64,000 nucleotides of DNA, from positions 186,001-250,000 of the forward strand of contig NZ_JANIOF010000003.1 in NCBI RefSeq assembly GCF_024733555.1, in the 5' to 3' direction. Positions 16,829-26,739 of this stretch are shown here, in pieces; position 1 is the stretch's first letter, and each line of letters opens with the position of its first letter. The notes under the pieces are model-generated. The model was not told the DNA's origin and did not search any database. It saw only the letters and a list, made by a program, of their open reading frames with translations. This DNA is from Paenibacillus sp. SC116. GTDB taxonomy: Bacteria; Bacillota; Bacilli; Paenibacillales; Paenibacillaceae. The translations under genes and the position numbers were made by a program.

Positions 16829-17470
16829 TTAATATTGCCGCAGAACTTTCACCCGCTTGCCGTTCTCATATTTGCTAAACGTATGAACCTTACCGTCTTT
16901 GTAGTGATACACTTCACCATGCAGTTTTCCATTTCGATACGAGCCGTTTATTGCGATATTTCCTTGTGAATCATAATTGATCCCTTTACCGTGCAACTGA
17001 TTGTAACGGAAGTGGCCTGAGTATCTCGTAGTACCATCAGGACGATACCATATGCCTGTGCCATGAAGTTGATTGTCTCGGAAGGTGCCAGAGAGAATGA
17101 GATTACCCCTATTGTCAAAGGCTTCTCCTTGACCGTTGGCTGCAAAGCCAGCAATGTCTCCAATGTATCGATAGGTTTGGTTGCCGAATGTAATCGTATG
17201 GTCAGCCGGTTTGCTATTTTGTTCGCCTTGCTCTGGATGGTACCAAGCCTTTGTGATCGTAGCATCGAGTGCGGCGCGCTGTGCATCTGCAATGTGGTAA
17301 AGCTTAAATGCAAACAGGATCGTAAATAAGCCTGCCATGAAAATACAGGTCAAGCCGGGGAAATAGGAGCGTCTTTTCTTATAAGCGATTGTAGCTGATG
17401 TGATGCCTAGTAAAATGAAAAAGATAATCGTGCTTAATAAAAACCAATCCATAAGATCGAATTGCATCAT
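16829..17470 (-). CDS. Membrane-anchored MORN-repeat protein
   Basis: The 213-residue protein has a first transmembrane helix (about residues 8-29), a second (37-57) and then a soluble part. That part contains at least four MORN-like repeats of about 20 residues, for example GTFRDNQLHGTGIWYRPDG and SGHFRYNQLHGKGINYDSQG, each with the NQLHGKG-type core. MORN repeats form extended beta meanders that contact lipids or proteins. The exact function is unknown. Two ATG codons (17470 and 17467) follow an AGGGGG ribosome binding site; the second is at slightly better spacing. The gene stands alone and is convergent with the 308-residue gene. Confidence 0.8.
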   Translation of the reverse strand: MMQFDLMDWFLLSTIIFFILLGITSATIAYKKRRSYFPGLTCIFMAGLFTILFAFKLYHIADAQRAALDATITKAWYHPEQGEQNSKPADHTITFGNQTYRYIGDIAGFAANGQGEAFDNRGNLILSGTFRDNQLHGTGIWYRPDGTTRYSGHFRYNQLHGKGINYDSQGNIAINGSYRNGKLHGEVYHYKDGKVHTFSKYENGKRVKVLRQY

Positions 17471-17608
17471 GGGCCCCCTGCTGTAGGTATGAATATATGT
17501 ATGTCGTAAGGGATTGATAGATAGATGAAAGAAACGGGATAAACATATGTAAGTTATTTATATTATCCTTATTGTACCAAGTTCGAAAGAGGGGTGGAAG
17601 AACAAAAT

Positions 17609-17653
17609 AACGCCTTCGCCCCTAGGCTAGGCCAATAGGGCAAAGGCAGTGTT
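17609..17653 (-). terminator. Terminator of the small secreted protein gene
   Basis: Read on the minus strand, a G/C-rich stem (CTGCCTTTGCCC against GGGGCGAAGGCG, imperfect) is followed by TTATTTTGTT. It lies just downstream of the gene ending at 17667. Confidence 0.6.
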
Positions 17654-17666
17654 AACGGGTTTCCAT

Positions 17667-18080
17667 TTAAATGTAAAGTTTTCCTTCAACTTTGGTGCGG
17701 ATAGTATTGAAATTGCTATCTCTACTATCATTATCAACTTCTAAATAATACAAGACTCCTACTTTAAGATTTCTCCATGTGAAGCTTACTTCCTGACTTG
17801 GTCTTGTAATGTCACCATCGATCTCAAACCGCCCACTAGCTTCATCTACTAAAGTGTTTGTAGATGCTTCATATAATCTATAATCAACATTTGTGCGAGA
17901 GTCACTGTATTGATGCAAGACATCCAACGATACAAGGGAATCATCCGTTACGAAGTAAACAGGTTTTCTTTCATTTTCAAGTAAATTAAAATTAAAACCT
18001 TGTGTGGCTGCCATTGCTGGTAAAGCAGACCCCAAAAGAAGTGTCAAAGCCGCAACCGCACTTACCGCCATCTTTTTCAT
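17667..18080 (-). CDS. Small secreted protein
   Basis: The 137-residue protein has a clear signal peptide (MKKMAVSAVAALTLLLGSALPAMA, cleavage near residue 24). The mature part is beta-rich, about 113 residues, without cysteines. TAGGAGG precedes the ATG. No family was recognised; the pattern of Val/Tyr/Asp strands (VGVLYYLEVDNDS) suggests a beta-sandwich exported protein. It is a single-gene unit with its own terminator. Confidence 0.7.
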   Translation of the reverse strand: MKKMAVSAVAALTLLLGSALPAMAATQGFNFNLLENERKPVYFVTDDSLVSLDVLHQYSDSRTNVDYRLYEASTNTLVDEASGRFEIDGDITRPSQEVSFTWRNLKVGVLYYLEVDNDSRDSNFNTIRTKVEGKLYI

Positions 18081-18411
18081 AGTATATTCCTCCTAATAAT
18101 ATATGTTTTACGCTTAACCACAGGTAGTGCTTTTGGATAACCTGTATGGATGAAGCTGTAAACAATTTTGATTATAGGGGAAAAATAAGCGGCTACATCT
18201 CTTTGGACGCATCTGGGCAATCAAGCTGATGATCTTGCGCAAAAATTGTTAGAATTTGAAGTTTATCGATTTATACTTTGGGTGATTAAAAAACAGGAGC
18301 TTGCGCCGGAGGTAGAATATCTACACGCCCGGCACAGCCCCTGTTGTGCTGAACCCCGCAGGTTGTACGAGATTGCAGCATTCATATGTTCAGTAATCCC
18401 GTTCGATCGGC
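18081..18411. other. Intergenic region with odhAB terminator
   Basis: This 331 bp non-coding stretch lies between the small secreted protein gene and odhB. It contains the odhAB terminator listed separately and, at its left end, presumably the promoter of the secreted protein gene. No other feature was seen. Confidence 0.5.
18287..18345 (-). terminator. Terminator of the odhAB operon
   Basis: Read on the minus strand, AACAGGGGC pairs with GCTCCTGTT (one G:U), with further pairing inside the loop (GCC/GGC). A TTTTTT run follows directly. It is about 65 bp after the odhB stop. Confidence 0.75.
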
Positions 18412-19704
18412 TTAGCCTTCCAACAACAAGGACTCTGGATCTTCTAGCAATTCTTTTACTTTCACTAGGAAGCTAACTGCTTCTGCACCATCGACGATAC
18501 GGTGGTCGTAGGAAAGGGCAATGTACATCATTGGGCGGTTCTCCATGCGCTCTTGGTCGATAGCGATTGGACGCCATTGAATCTTATGCATGCCGAGAAT
18601 ACCGACTTGCGGAGCATTCAAGATTGGCGTGGACAGCAAGGAACCGAATACGCCGCCGTTTGTAATCGTGAACGTACCACCTTGCAAGTCAGACAACGCT
18701 AGAGAATTCGTGCGTGCTTTGCCTGCAAGATCGATGATCGTTTTCTCGATGCCAGCGAAGCCAAGGCGATCTGCGTCACGTACTACAGGAACGACAAGAC
18801 CTTCCTTCGCGGATACCGCGATACCGATGTCGTAATATTTCTTCACAAGCAGCTCATCGCCGTCGATCTCAGCATTCAACAATGGGAATGCTTTCAATGC
18901 GCCGATAACCGCTTTTGTGAAGAAGGACATGAAGCCAAGGTTGACTTCGTTCTTCTCTTTGAAAGCATCTTTGCGGCGCTTACGAACGTCCATAATCGCA
19001 GTCATATCAACTTCGTTGAACGTTGTCAGCATCGCAGCTGTTTGTTGCGCTTCAACGAGACGCTTCGCGATCGTTTGACGACGGCGGGACATCTTCGTGC
19101 GCTCAACTGGCTTGCCGTTCTCTGCATCAGCTGCGCCCAATTGAGGAGCTGGAGCTGCGGCAGGGCGTGCAGCAGGAGCAGGTGTCGCAGCAGGAGCAGG
19201 TGTCGCAGCAGGAGCAGCGTTTCCGTTGCGGCCTTGTGCTTGCACATCGTCTGTTGTAATGCGGCCGATTGGATCGCGTGTTTGCACTTGAGCCAAGTCG
19301 ATGCCATGCTCGCGAGCAAGCTTGCGAGCGGAAGGTGTTGCATGCACACCTTCTGTGCTCGGCGCTGGTACTGCAACTGCTGGCGTTGGAGCAGGAGCCG
19401 TTGCAGATGCCGCAGCAACTGGAGCTGGAGTTACAGCCTCAGCTTGTGCTGGAGCAGGTGCAGCAGTACCGCCAGCGTTAATGATTGCGATGACAGAACC
19501 AACAAGTACGTTGTCGCCTTCTTGTGCAAGAAGCTCTCCAACAACACCATCTTCGTCTGAACTAATTTCCAAGTTGACTTTATCCGTTTCCAATTCAGCT
19601 ACGATATCACCTTGCTTGATTGCTTGACCTTGTTGAACGTGCCATTTGTGCAGCGTTCCTTCTGTGATTGATTCTCCCAAATCAGGCACTCTTACTTCTG
19701 TCAC
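18412..19704 (-). CDS. odhB: 2-oxoglutarate dehydrogenase E2, dihydrolipoamide succinyltransferase
   Basis: This E2 core subunit transfers succinyl groups from lipoate to CoA in the 2-oxoglutarate dehydrogenase complex (TCA cycle). The GTG at 19704 is chosen because AAAGGAGGA lies directly upstream of it and inside the longer frame; this gives 430 residues. Domains in order are a lipoyl domain (1-77, modified Lys42 in ETDKVNL), an Ala/Pro linker, a peripheral subunit-binding domain ([12 protein letters not shown]), a second Ala/Pro-rich linker with near-identical 18 bp DNA repeats, and the catalytic domain with the HRIVDG active-site motif near the C-terminus. It lies 34 bp after odhA in the same operon. 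Confidence 0.95.
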   Translation of the reverse strand: MTEVRVPDLGESITEGTLHKWHVQQGQAIKQGDIVAELETDKVNLEISSDEDGVVGELLAQEGDNVLVGSVIAIINAGGTAAPAPAQAEAVTPAPVAAASATAPAPTPAVAVPAPSTEGVHATPSARKLAREHGIDLAQVQTRDPIGRITTDDVQAQGRNGNAAPAATPAPAATPAPAARPAAAPAPQLGAADAENGKPVERTKMSRRRQTIAKRLVEAQQTAAMLTTFNEVDMTAIMDVRKRRKDAFKEKNEVNLGFMSFFTKAVIGALKAFPLLNAEIDGDELLVKKYYDIGIAVSAKEGLVVPVVRDADRLGFAGIEKTIIDLAGKARTNSLALSDLQGGTFTITNGGVFGSLLSTPILNAPQVGILGMHKIQWRPIAIDQERMENRPMMYIALSYDHRIVDGAEAVSFLVKVKELLEDPESLLLEG

Positions 19705-19738
19705 GGTAGCTTCCTCCTTTAGCACGGTACGTTTAGGA

Positions 19739-22600
19739 TTATTTCAAGTTCAATGCTTGCTCGATAATGTTGCGCTGCTCGTAGCTGTGCACATCTGCAT
19801 AGCCGCTTGCAGGGCTGGAGCGCTCAGCGCGTCCGTTGTATGTTACTTCTGCGCCTTTAGGCATAATTGCACGCAGACGAGATTCCATGAATGTCCATGA
19901 ACCCATATTGCGAGGCTCTTCTTGTACCCACATGATCTCTTTGAGACCTTTCATACGGCCGATCACTTCTGCGATCGCTTCTGCTGGGAACGGATACAGT
20001 TGTTCAACACGGATGATGTGCAGCCAGCTCCAGTCTTTGTCTGGATGGTTATCGAGTTCTGCTTGCAGTTCAAGAGTGATCTTGCCGCTGCAGAGAACAA
20101 GACGGTTAACCTTAGCAGGCTTTTGGCCTAGCAATGGCTCTTCCACGATTGGTTGGAAGGAACCATCTACGAGTTCAGCAGCTGGAGAAGCACTGCGCGG
20201 GTTGCGCAGCAAGCTCTTCGGTGCCATAACAACCAATGGACGTGCAAGGCGCGTACCGCCGATTGCTGCCTGATGGCGAAGCAAATGGTAGTACTGAGCT
20301 GCACTGGACAAGTTTGCTACCGTCCAGTTGTTGTCCGCTGATAGCTGCAAGAAGCGCTCCAAGCGTGCACTGGAATGCTCTGGTCCTTGGCCTTCATAGC
20401 CATGAGGCAGGAGCATAACCAAGTTGGAATATTGATGCCACTTCGCTTGGCCGGCAGAGATGAACTGATCGATGATGACTTGAGCCGTGTTAGCGAAGTC
20501 TCCGTACTGTCCTTCCCAGATAACAAGCGTTTCTGGCGCGAATACATTGTAGCCATATTCGAAGCCGAGTACAGAAGCTTCGGACAATGGGCTGTTATGA
20601 ATAGCGAAAGATGCTTTTGCTTCTGGTAAGTGATGCAATGGGCAGTACGTATTGTTGTTCGTATGATCGTGCAGCACAAGATGGCGATGAGCGAACGTTC
20701 CGCGCTCGGAATCTTGACCGCTAATTCGAATCGGTTGTCCTTCTGCTAGAATCGTAGCGAAGGCAAGCGCCTCTGCGTTAGCCCACTCTACCTTCTCGCC
20801 TTCATCCAGTGAAGTTGCGCGGCGCTTCAGGATACGCTCAAGCTTCGGATACGGCTTAAAGTCTTCTGGTGTTTGCAGCAATCCGTCGTTAATCGACTTT
20901 AACTGTTCCAATGTAACTGGCGCGCTCTTCGGATTAGGAATATGAGCTCTTGGCAGCTTGTCGATATGGGATTGATACTGACCCTCAGCTGTATCGCGCA
21001 TTTGGTCGTAAGCTTGCTGCAAGACTGCATCTACATCATCTTGCAATTGCTTAATGATTTCGTCAGTTACGACACCTTGAGCTTTCAATTGCTCTGCATA
21101 TAAATGATAAACGGTCGGGTGAGCGTGCACCTTCTCGTATGTTTTCGGTTGTGTAACAGTCGGATCATCCATCTCATTGTGACCATGGCGGCGGTAGCCG
21201 ATCAGGTCGATGAGGAAGTCCTTCTTGAATGTATCGCGATATTCAAACGCCATGCGCGCCGCAGCGATACAAGCTTCTGGATCATCTGCGTTAACATGGA
21301 TGATAGGAATCTCGTAGCCTTTCGCCAAGTCACTCGCATACAGCGTAGAACGGGAGTCTTCGCTCTCCGTTGTGAAACCGATGCGGTTGTTGACGATAAA
21401 GTGCAGTGTTCCTCCGTTTTGGTAACCGCGCAGATTATTGAAATTCAATGTCTCTGCTACGATACCTTCACCAGGGAATGCCGCGTCTCCGTGCATCAGG
21501 ATAGCAACAGCTTTCTCCGTATCTTGTACAGGGAAACCAGCGCTGCTTCTATCTTCCTGCGCCGCACGTGCAAAGCCCTCAACGACAGGGTCTACGAATT
21601 CAAGGTGGCTCGGATTGTTCGCCAAGTTAATGCTTGTCTTGAATTCATTTTCTTCGAAGTTGCGATCAGCACCTAAGTGATATTTCACATCCCCTGTCCA
21701 GCCGTGATTGATGCCTGTTGAGCCTTCAGAAGGGAATAGGTCTTTATTCGGTGAATGATGGAACTCTGAGAAAATAGCGCCGTAAGGTTTGCCCAATACG
21801 TGAGTAAGTACGTTCAAACGTCCACGGTGAGCCATACCCATCAAAATATGTTTAGCACCATCGCGTGCGAAGTCGCGTACAAGCTCATCAAGCATCGGTA
21901 CGAGTGCATCGTTTCCTTCGATGGAGAAACGTTTTTGGCCAACAAATGTCTTATGCAAGAACTTCTCGAAATGCTCAACTTCCATCAGGCGACGAAGCAA
22001 TTGAATGCGATCTTCATTCGTCATGACAGGAGGAACTTGTTTGTGTTCTGCTTTGTCGCGAAGCCATTGCTTCTCGTTCACATCATGCACATGTCCAAAG
22101 TCGTAAGCGATCGAACGAGTATAAGACTTCAACAAGTGCTGGATAGCATCCCAGGCAGTCTTCACATCGGCAGGATGGTTATTCCATACGATGGAAGCAG
22201 GAAGAGCTTGCAGGCCTTCAACAGTTAAACCGTACGCTTCCGGAGAGAAGCGACGAGGGTCTGGTGTAGCATTAATGCCAATTGGATCGATATTAGCTGC
22301 CAAATGGCCGTACGTACGAATATGTTCTGCAAGTTTTGCTGCATTGACTGCTTGCATGAGCGCTTCTCCGCTGCTCATTGCATAATGGATTGTAGAAGCA
22401 GTGCTGTTAACGGATTGTGATGTATATTCCTCGTTAGCATAAGCAGGTGGCGGACCATACTGCTCAAACCATTCTTGGAATCGTGCATCAACCGCATCCG
22501 GGTTGTCTAGGTACTGCTCGTATTGCTCATGAATGTATCCAAGATTGGGACCGAAATATCGCTCCCACGCCCCGTTCTTGTTTGACACCCCAGCCGACAT
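19739..22600 (-). CDS. odhA: 2-oxoglutarate dehydrogenase E1 component
   Basis: This thiamine-diphosphate enzyme decarboxylates 2-oxoglutarate and succinylates the lipoyl group of E2. The ATG at 22600 has AAGGAGGT upstream and gives the expected N-terminus ([19 protein letters not shown]). The 41 codons further upstream in the frame are not needed. The protein is 953 residues, usual for Firmicute OdhA. Visible motifs include [10 protein letters not shown], the thiamine-diphosphate binding GDAAFPGEG...NFNNL and [14 protein letters not shown]. It is the first gene of the odhAB operon, and E3 is not present in the window. Confidence 0.95.
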   Translation of the reverse strand: MSAGVSNKNGAWERYFGPNLGYIHEQYEQYLDNPDAVDARFQEWFEQYGPPPAYANEEYTSQSVNSTASTIHYAMSSGEALMQAVNAAKLAEHIRTYGHLAANIDPIGINATPDPRRFSPEAYGLTVEGLQALPASIVWNNHPADVKTAWDAIQHLLKSYTRSIAYDFGHVHDVNEKQWLRDKAEHKQVPPVMTNEDRIQLLRRLMEVEHFEKFLHKTFVGQKRFSIEGNDALVPMLDELVRDFARDGAKHILMGMAHRGRLNVLTHVLGKPYGAIFSEFHHSPNKDLFPSEGSTGINHGWTGDVKYHLGADRNFEENEFKTSINLANNPSHLEFVDPVVEGFARAAQEDRSSAGFPVQDTEKAVAILMHGDAAFPGEGIVAETLNFNNLRGYQNGGTLHFIVNNRIGFTTESEDSRSTLYASDLAKGYEIPIIHVNADDPEACIAAARMAFEYRDTFKKDFLIDLIGYRRHGHNEMDDPTVTQPKTYEKVHAHPTVYHLYAEQLKAQGVVTDEIIKQLQDDVDAVLQQAYDQMRDTAEGQYQSHIDKLPRAHIPNPKSAPVTLEQLKSINDGLLQTPEDFKPYPKLERILKRRATSLDEGEKVEWANAEALAFATILAEGQPIRISGQDSERGTFAHRHLVLHDHTNNNTYCPLHHLPEAKASFAIHNSPLSEASVLGFEYGYNVFAPETLVIWEGQYGDFANTAQVIIDQFISAGQAKWHQYSNLVMLLPHGYEGQGPEHSSARLERFLQLSADNNWTVANLSSAAQYYHLLRHQAAIGGTRLARPLVVMAPKSLLRNPRSASPAAELVDGSFQPIVEEPLLGQKPAKVNRLVLCSGKITLELQAELDNHPDKDWSWLHIIRVEQLYPFPAEAIAEVIGRMKGLKEIMWVQEEPRNMGSWTFMESRLRAIMPKGAEVTYNGRAERSSPASGYADVHSYEQRNIIEQALNLK

Positions 22601-23036
22601 GGATAGGACCTCCTTAATGTTCTCGTACAGGTTGTTGGTGTAGTAGTTTTGTAATAATAAAAATAAGCCAATAAATGCGCTTTCAAATGATAATACTGGA
22701 AACGTCTTCATTATACTAAACAATCGACGGATTGAATAATAAAGAGCATTAAATTTTAGATAGCGATTAAAGATGATAATTATATCAATAAGAGATAGAT
22801 GGCTCTATAGCAAGGGAAAACGCTGATTTCATGCGCCTTTTCGGTTGTTGGCAAGTCAATAGAAGACGCTGTAGAGAGAGTTGAAGTACGTTAAATTAGG
22901 TAGCGGAGATTTTTTTCTATAAAATAAGTTCCTGTGATAGGACATTAAAAATGAAATGCCGCTGCACCTAGTAAAAGGGCAACGGCATGGAAACGACTCG
23001 CTAAACAAGTCTTTATTACTACTATTATCTTGGATT
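22601..23036. other. Intergenic region upstream of odhA
   Basis: This 436 bp AT-rich spacer must hold the odhAB promoter in its left part. The MFS transporter terminator lies at 22956-22988. The short frames seen here show no codon or family support and were left out. Confidence 0.5.
22956..22988 (-). terminator. Terminator of the MFS drug exporter gene
   Basis: ATGCCG and CGGCAT arms enclose a loop. On the minus strand the stem is followed by TTTCATTTTTAATG. It lies about 50 bp after the MFS stop codon. Confidence 0.6.
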
Positions 23037-24539
23037 TTATGCTGATGTAGAGTGCTTTTGCTCAAGTGACTTTTGTTTGCGTGAAGGCAATCCCCACGAT
23101 AGTGCTACCATACTAAAAGCAACTACAACCAAGATTATAAATATGACGTGGATACTGCTGGCAAGACTATCTCGCAAGACGGATATGACAGACTCGCTCA
23201 GCGATACACTACCTTGCGTCGGCTGGATCATCGTGTTCAGCATCGCAGGTGTAACGTCACCCGCATTGTCTGGGTGGCTGCCAATTGTTTGTGCAGTCTG
23301 TATATTGAAATAACTGCCGATAAGCGATACGCCAATCGTCTGCCCGATGTTACGGAACAATACGTTTGTACCAACAGAAGTTCCGATCATATCTGGGCTG
23401 ATCGCAGATTGTACGACAACGGTATGCAGCGTGACGGAAATACCGAAGCCAATCCCGATAAATGCTGTAATGACATACAGCCACCAATGGTTGCTGTCTA
23501 CTTGCATAAAGAGCAAGGCAAGGGCGCTCATAAATAAGAAGAGACCGCCAATAATAGAAGACGTGCGCATGCCACGCTTGATCATGAGTTTTCCACATAG
23601 GAAGGCGCCGAATGTCCAAGTAATAGACATTGGTGCAAGTGCTAAACCAGACAGCGTTGCATTAGAACCAGCTACTCCTTGCATCCATAGTGGGACGTAA
23701 ACGACGATGCCGATCAATAGCACATGAATAATGAAAGAAAGCACATTCGTCACGGCTACAGCCCGATTGCGGAATAGCTGCAAAGGCATAATTGGATCTT
23801 TCGCGGTTGCTTCAATACGGATGAAGGCGATAATAAACAGGATAAATACGGCGAATAGAGCCAATACGCTGACAGACATCCACTCTCCGGATTCGCTGCC
23901 AACATGTACACCGTACAACAAAGCAGTAACGGCAATCGTGAATGTGATTGCACCTGCGAAGTCGAGCGGCTGCTTGTTCGTACGTTTCTCTTCTTTCAGA
24001 TAAATAGCAACGAGTATCATAGCTACTACACCAAATGGGATATTCATAAAGAAGATCCAATGCCATGAAATCTGGTCCACCATAAAGCCGCCTACGAGCG
24101 GTCCAGCAATACCTGCTGTTCCCCATACGGCACCGATATAGCCAAGAATTTTGGCACGCTGCTCATAGGGATATAGGTCAGCGATAATCGTATTGGTGAC
24201 GGGCAGGATGGCACCGGCTCCAAGTCCTTGAATGACGCGGAACCAAATGAGCTGATCCATCGTTTGTGCAAAGCCGCATAAGGTTGAACCAATGAGAAAT
24301 AATGCAATACCTGTTAGGAAGATAGCTTTGCGGCCCCAAATATCAGACAGCTTTCCGTATATCGGAACCGAGACGGAAGAGACGAGAAGATAGGCGGTAA
24401 ATACCCAACTCATCATATGGAAGCCTTGCAGGTCGCCTGCAATTTTGGGCATTGCTGTACTGACGATGGTGCCCTCGATTGCCGCTAAGAAAGTGGCTAC
24501 CATGAGGGAGGCCATAATCATTGTGCGATTCATGATCAA
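23037..24539 (-). CDS. MFS multidrug efflux transporter, DHA2 (14-helix) type
   Basis: The 500-residue membrane protein has about 14 hydrophobic segments. It carries the family motifs GKLSDIWGRKAIFL (motif A) and WRVIQGLGAGAI-like RVIQGLGAGAILPV, with the N-terminal FLAAIEGTIVSTAMPKI typical of EmrB/QacA drug:proton antiporters. The TTG at 24539 is 7 nt after AAGGGA and is taken as the start; an ATG two codons in is the alternative. A TetR-family gene lies upstream on the same strand and is the probable regulator. Direct repeats occur in the promoter region (24645-24685). The substrate is unknown. Confidence 0.9.
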   Translation of the reverse strand: MIMNRTMIMASLMVATFLAAIEGTIVSTAMPKIAGDLQGFHMMSWVFTAYLLVSSVSVPIYGKLSDIWGRKAIFLTGIALFLIGSTLCGFAQTMDQLIWFRVIQGLGAGAILPVTNTIIADLYPYEQRAKILGYIGAVWGTAGIAGPLVGGFMVDQISWHWIFFMNIPFGVVAMILVAIYLKEEKRTNKQPLDFAGAITFTIAVTALLYGVHVGSESGEWMSVSVLALFAVFILFIIAFIRIEATAKDPIMPLQLFRNRAVAVTNVLSFIIHVLLIGIVVYVPLWMQGVAGSNATLSGLALAPMSITWTFGAFLCGKLMIKRGMRTSSIIGGLFLFMSALALLFMQVDSNHWWLYVITAFIGIGFGISVTLHTVVVQSAISPDMIGTSVGTNVLFRNIGQTIGVSLIGSYFNIQTAQTIGSHPDNAGDVTPAMLNTMIQPTQGSVSLSESVISVLRDSLASSIHVIFIILVVVAFSMVALSWGLPSRKQKSLEQKHSTSA

Positions 24540-24644
24540 AATTCAATCCCTTCTATCATTTATCCGCGAGCGATAGGTTATAGCAGTATGAGATGTGAAA
24601 AGGGCACATACTGCGCTATTTGATATCGGTAACACGGGGCAATC

Positions 24645-24685
24645 CTTTAGTAAATTAAGAGCAAGCTTTAGTAAATTAGAGCAAG
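24645..24685. repeat. Tandem 20-21 bp direct repeat upstream of the MFS gene
   Basis: CTTTAGTAAATTAAGAGCAAG (shown as two parts CTTTAGTAAATTA and GAGCAAG) occurs twice back to back, differing by one A. The position, about 105 bp before the MFS start, fits a regulator-binding array or a chance duplication. Confidence 0.6.
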
Positions 24686-24758
24686 AAATGAAACAAGTCA
24701 TTTTAAGCGGGTAGAACGTAGATTGAATAGTAGACCGAGAGCACCTCGTTCAGATTAG

Positions 24759-24936
24759 TGACAATAATGCAGTTATTTTATCTATAGATGTGACTATCTA
24801 AGCGATTAACGACAAAAATACATTTATTTTGGCTACTTTACGCATTTTAACTGCCTAATCGAGAAAATGAACTGCACATTTGTCTGAATCTATCGCAAAA
24901 TGACGTTTTCTACCTAAATGAACTGCACTTTTGTCC
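24759..24936. repeat. Dispersed inverted-repeat element, copy 2 (four 51 bp-spaced units, ++--)
   Basis: Forward units begin at 24759 (GACAATAATGCAGTTATTTT) and 24811 (GACAAAAATACATTTATTTT). Inverted units lie at 24865-24884 (AAATGAACTGCACATTTGTC) and 24916-24936 (AAATGAACTGCACTTTTGTC). Spacing is about 51-54 bp, as at 5895-6070. The spacer between the last two units (with CGCAAAATGACGTTTTC), when reversed, matches the spacer between the first two units of copy 1. No ORF crosses it. Confidence 0.7.
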
Positions 24937-25285
24937 ATAAGATTCTGAGAATGATGCTGTTGTTCTACGCTAACTTATAATTGTAAACACCTTGCAGTAG
25001 TTATTAAATAGGCAAACATAACTTCAAACAAAGTAGGGAGGTACTCCTTTTTGAATGCCTCCGTGGATTCCTCTTTGAATGCCTCTTTGTATGCGTAACG
25101 TTCAATCTCCATATGGGATTAGCATGTATGAAATGGATTGGGTTAGCAACCTACTTATCAGGTAGACGGCTCTACCTATTATTAGGGGTGGATATGTAAC
25201 TGTCAACATGGTTTCCTAGCAATTGCCTGTACATAAGGTGGGCTTGAGAATGAATGGGGTTGAGACTGGGAAATTAATGATGAAT
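24937..25285. other. Non-coding stretch between repeat element and TetR terminator
   Basis: Roughly 350 bp without a gene. A short imprecise direct repeat (TTTGAATGCCTC) occurs near 25050-25095. Nothing else could be supported. Confidence 0.4.
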
Positions 25286-25330
25286 AACAGCCTCTATTCT
25301 TACACTAGAAGAACAAGAATAGAGGCTGTT
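25286..25330 (-). terminator. Terminator-like hairpin after the TetR gene
   Basis: AACAGCCTCTATTCTT (25286-25301) and AAGAATAGAGGCTGTT (25315-25330) form a perfect 16 bp stem with a 13 nt loop, just downstream of the TetR stop. The following minus-strand sequence (ATTCATCATTAATTTC) is T-rich but without a long U-run. Confidence 0.75.
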
Positions 25331-25350
25331 CAGAACGAGGCGCTATATGA

Positions 25351-25959
25351 TTATGTCGTGCGCAATGGAGGCTGCGCCCTCATGAGCCATTCGAGCGACT
25401 GGAACACATGCTGAAGTAGATCGCCATCTTGATACACCTCTGAAAGGAATAAGCCGCCCTCAAATATTGACAGAACAAGAGCTGCTGTTTGCGGAATAGG
25501 AAGAGATGTGGGCAGTTGACCGTTTTTAACTCCTTCTTGGAGCAACTGCTCCAGCAACTGCTGGTTTCGACGGAAAAATTGATCGATCCGTTCACGAACT
25601 GCGGGCACTTCGCGCGAAGTTTGCGCAAACAACGTAAGAAACGTACCTCCAACGCGACAATCTTGTTGGTAAGGATCATAAGCGATGAGCCGCAGTAGAA
25701 ACTCGATTCTTGTAATTACATCTACATGCTGTTGAGTTATGATAAGTGCGGAACGTGCATCGTAATAAGCCACTGCATCATCGACGATCTCTAGCAGAAT
25801 GGCCTCCTTACTCGCGAAATGATAATAAATGTTCGTTTTGGATACTTTACTGATTGCGACGATGTCATCCATACTAGTTGAATGATAGCCTGCTTTTAGG
25901 AATCGTTCAGCTGCGACTCGCAGTACGATATCCCGATTCGATGATTTTCTTCTTTTCAT
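25351..25959 (-). CDS. TetR family transcriptional regulator
   Basis: The 202-residue protein has an N-terminal TetR helix-turn-helix (about residues 10-55; MDDIVAISKVSKTNIYYHFASKEAIL), the usual YYHF..KE signature. A helical ligand-binding domain makes up the rest. The ATG at 25959 is taken; the TTG one codon earlier is possible. It is upstream of and in the same orientation as the MFS exporter, so repression of that exporter is the likely role. The ligand is unknown. Confidence 0.88.
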   Translation of the reverse strand: MKRRKSSNRDIVLRVAAERFLKAGYHSTSMDDIVAISKVSKTNIYYHFASKEAILLEIVDDAVAYYDARSALIITQQHVDVITRIEFLLRLIAYDPYQQDCRVGGTFLTLFAQTSREVPAVRERIDQFFRRNQQLLEQLLQEGVKNGQLPTSLPIPQTAALVLSIFEGGLFLSEVYQDGDLLQHVFQSLEWLMRAQPPLRTT

Positions 25960-26180
25960 CAAATACGTGCAGGAGATTCCTGCTTCTCCTTTCTGGTCTT
26001 ACGTGAGCCTTTCTGTACTCGTATGTAGGTTAATCTAGACACTGGTGATGTAAGGGAGTTAAGGTTCTTTTGTCAATATTTAGTGGGATAAGTAAAATGA
26101 TGATGGAAATGATGTGAGCTCCCTCATTTATAGTACGAATAACTTCATAGAACCGTTACATATATTGGAGGATGAAAATT

Positions 26181-26498
26181 ATGGCTATTGCTGAAGTGAC
26201 GATAATCCCTATTGGTACAGCCTCAACGAGTTTGAGCCACTATGTGGCACATATGCAGCGCGTACTGGCTCAGCAGCCAGGAATAAGCTATGAATTAACT
26301 TCGATGAGCACGATTATTGAAGGTCCTCTTGAGCAGGTGTTGGAGGTCATTCGAGTGCTGCATGAATCGACGTTTGCAGCGGGAGCGGCAAGAGTATCCA
26401 CGAGCATCAAGATCGATGATCGGCGTGATCGAGAAGCTTCATCCCGACAGAAGCTTCAATCTGTGCAAGCCAAGTTGTCGCAGTCCCTCGATGATTGA
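26181..26498 (+). CDS. Thiamine-binding / MTH1187 (YqgV-like, DUF77) family protein
   Basis: The 105-residue protein has the MTH1187/YkoF-type ferredoxin-like fold. It starts MAIAEVTIIPIGTASTSLSHYVA and contains the conserved YELTSMSTIIEGPLEQVLEVI stretch (shown here as YELTSMSTIIEG). Members bind thiamine or its precursors. The ATG at 26181 follows GGAGG by 9 nt; the earlier in-frame ATG (26172) directly abuts the ribosome binding site. It is a single gene with its own terminator. Confidence 0.85.
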   Translation: MAIAEVTIIPIGTASTSLSHYVAHMQRVLAQQPGISYELTSMSTIIEGPLEQVLEVIRVLHESTFAAGAARVSTSIKIDDRRDREASSRQKLQSVQAKLSQSLDD

Positions 26499-26539
26499 TT
26501 GAACCAATTTCACGAATTCAGCGAAATCAACATAACAAG

Positions 26540-26595
26540 CACCTTTCCATTCCTGTCTCCACTTATGGAGCAGCGTGAATAGAAAGGTGTTTTTT
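26540..26595 (+). terminator. Terminator of the YqgV-like gene
   Basis: CACCTTTC (26540-26547) pairs with GAAAGGTG (26582-26589), extended by ATTC/GAAT, and TTTTTT follows. It is about 40 bp after the stop codon. Confidence 0.8.
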
Positions 26596-26739
26596 GCACA
26601 TATTTTAAGATGCGACGAAATGTAAATTGTTACAAGCGTATTTGATATATTCACCAGTAGTGCGGTGTGATAGAATATCTTTTGGTGTTTTTTTCGGAGT
26701 GTATAAATAGATAAACAATGGATAGGGGTATTATCGAAA

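Noticed and set aside
19165..19220. 18 bp DNA tandem repeats in odhB as a separate repeat element
   Set aside because: They encode the normal Ala/Pro-rich flexible linker of E2 proteins.
22856..23065. 69-codon minus-strand frame downstream of the MFS gene
   Set aside because: It overlaps the MFS 3' end and terminator and has no domain or start support.
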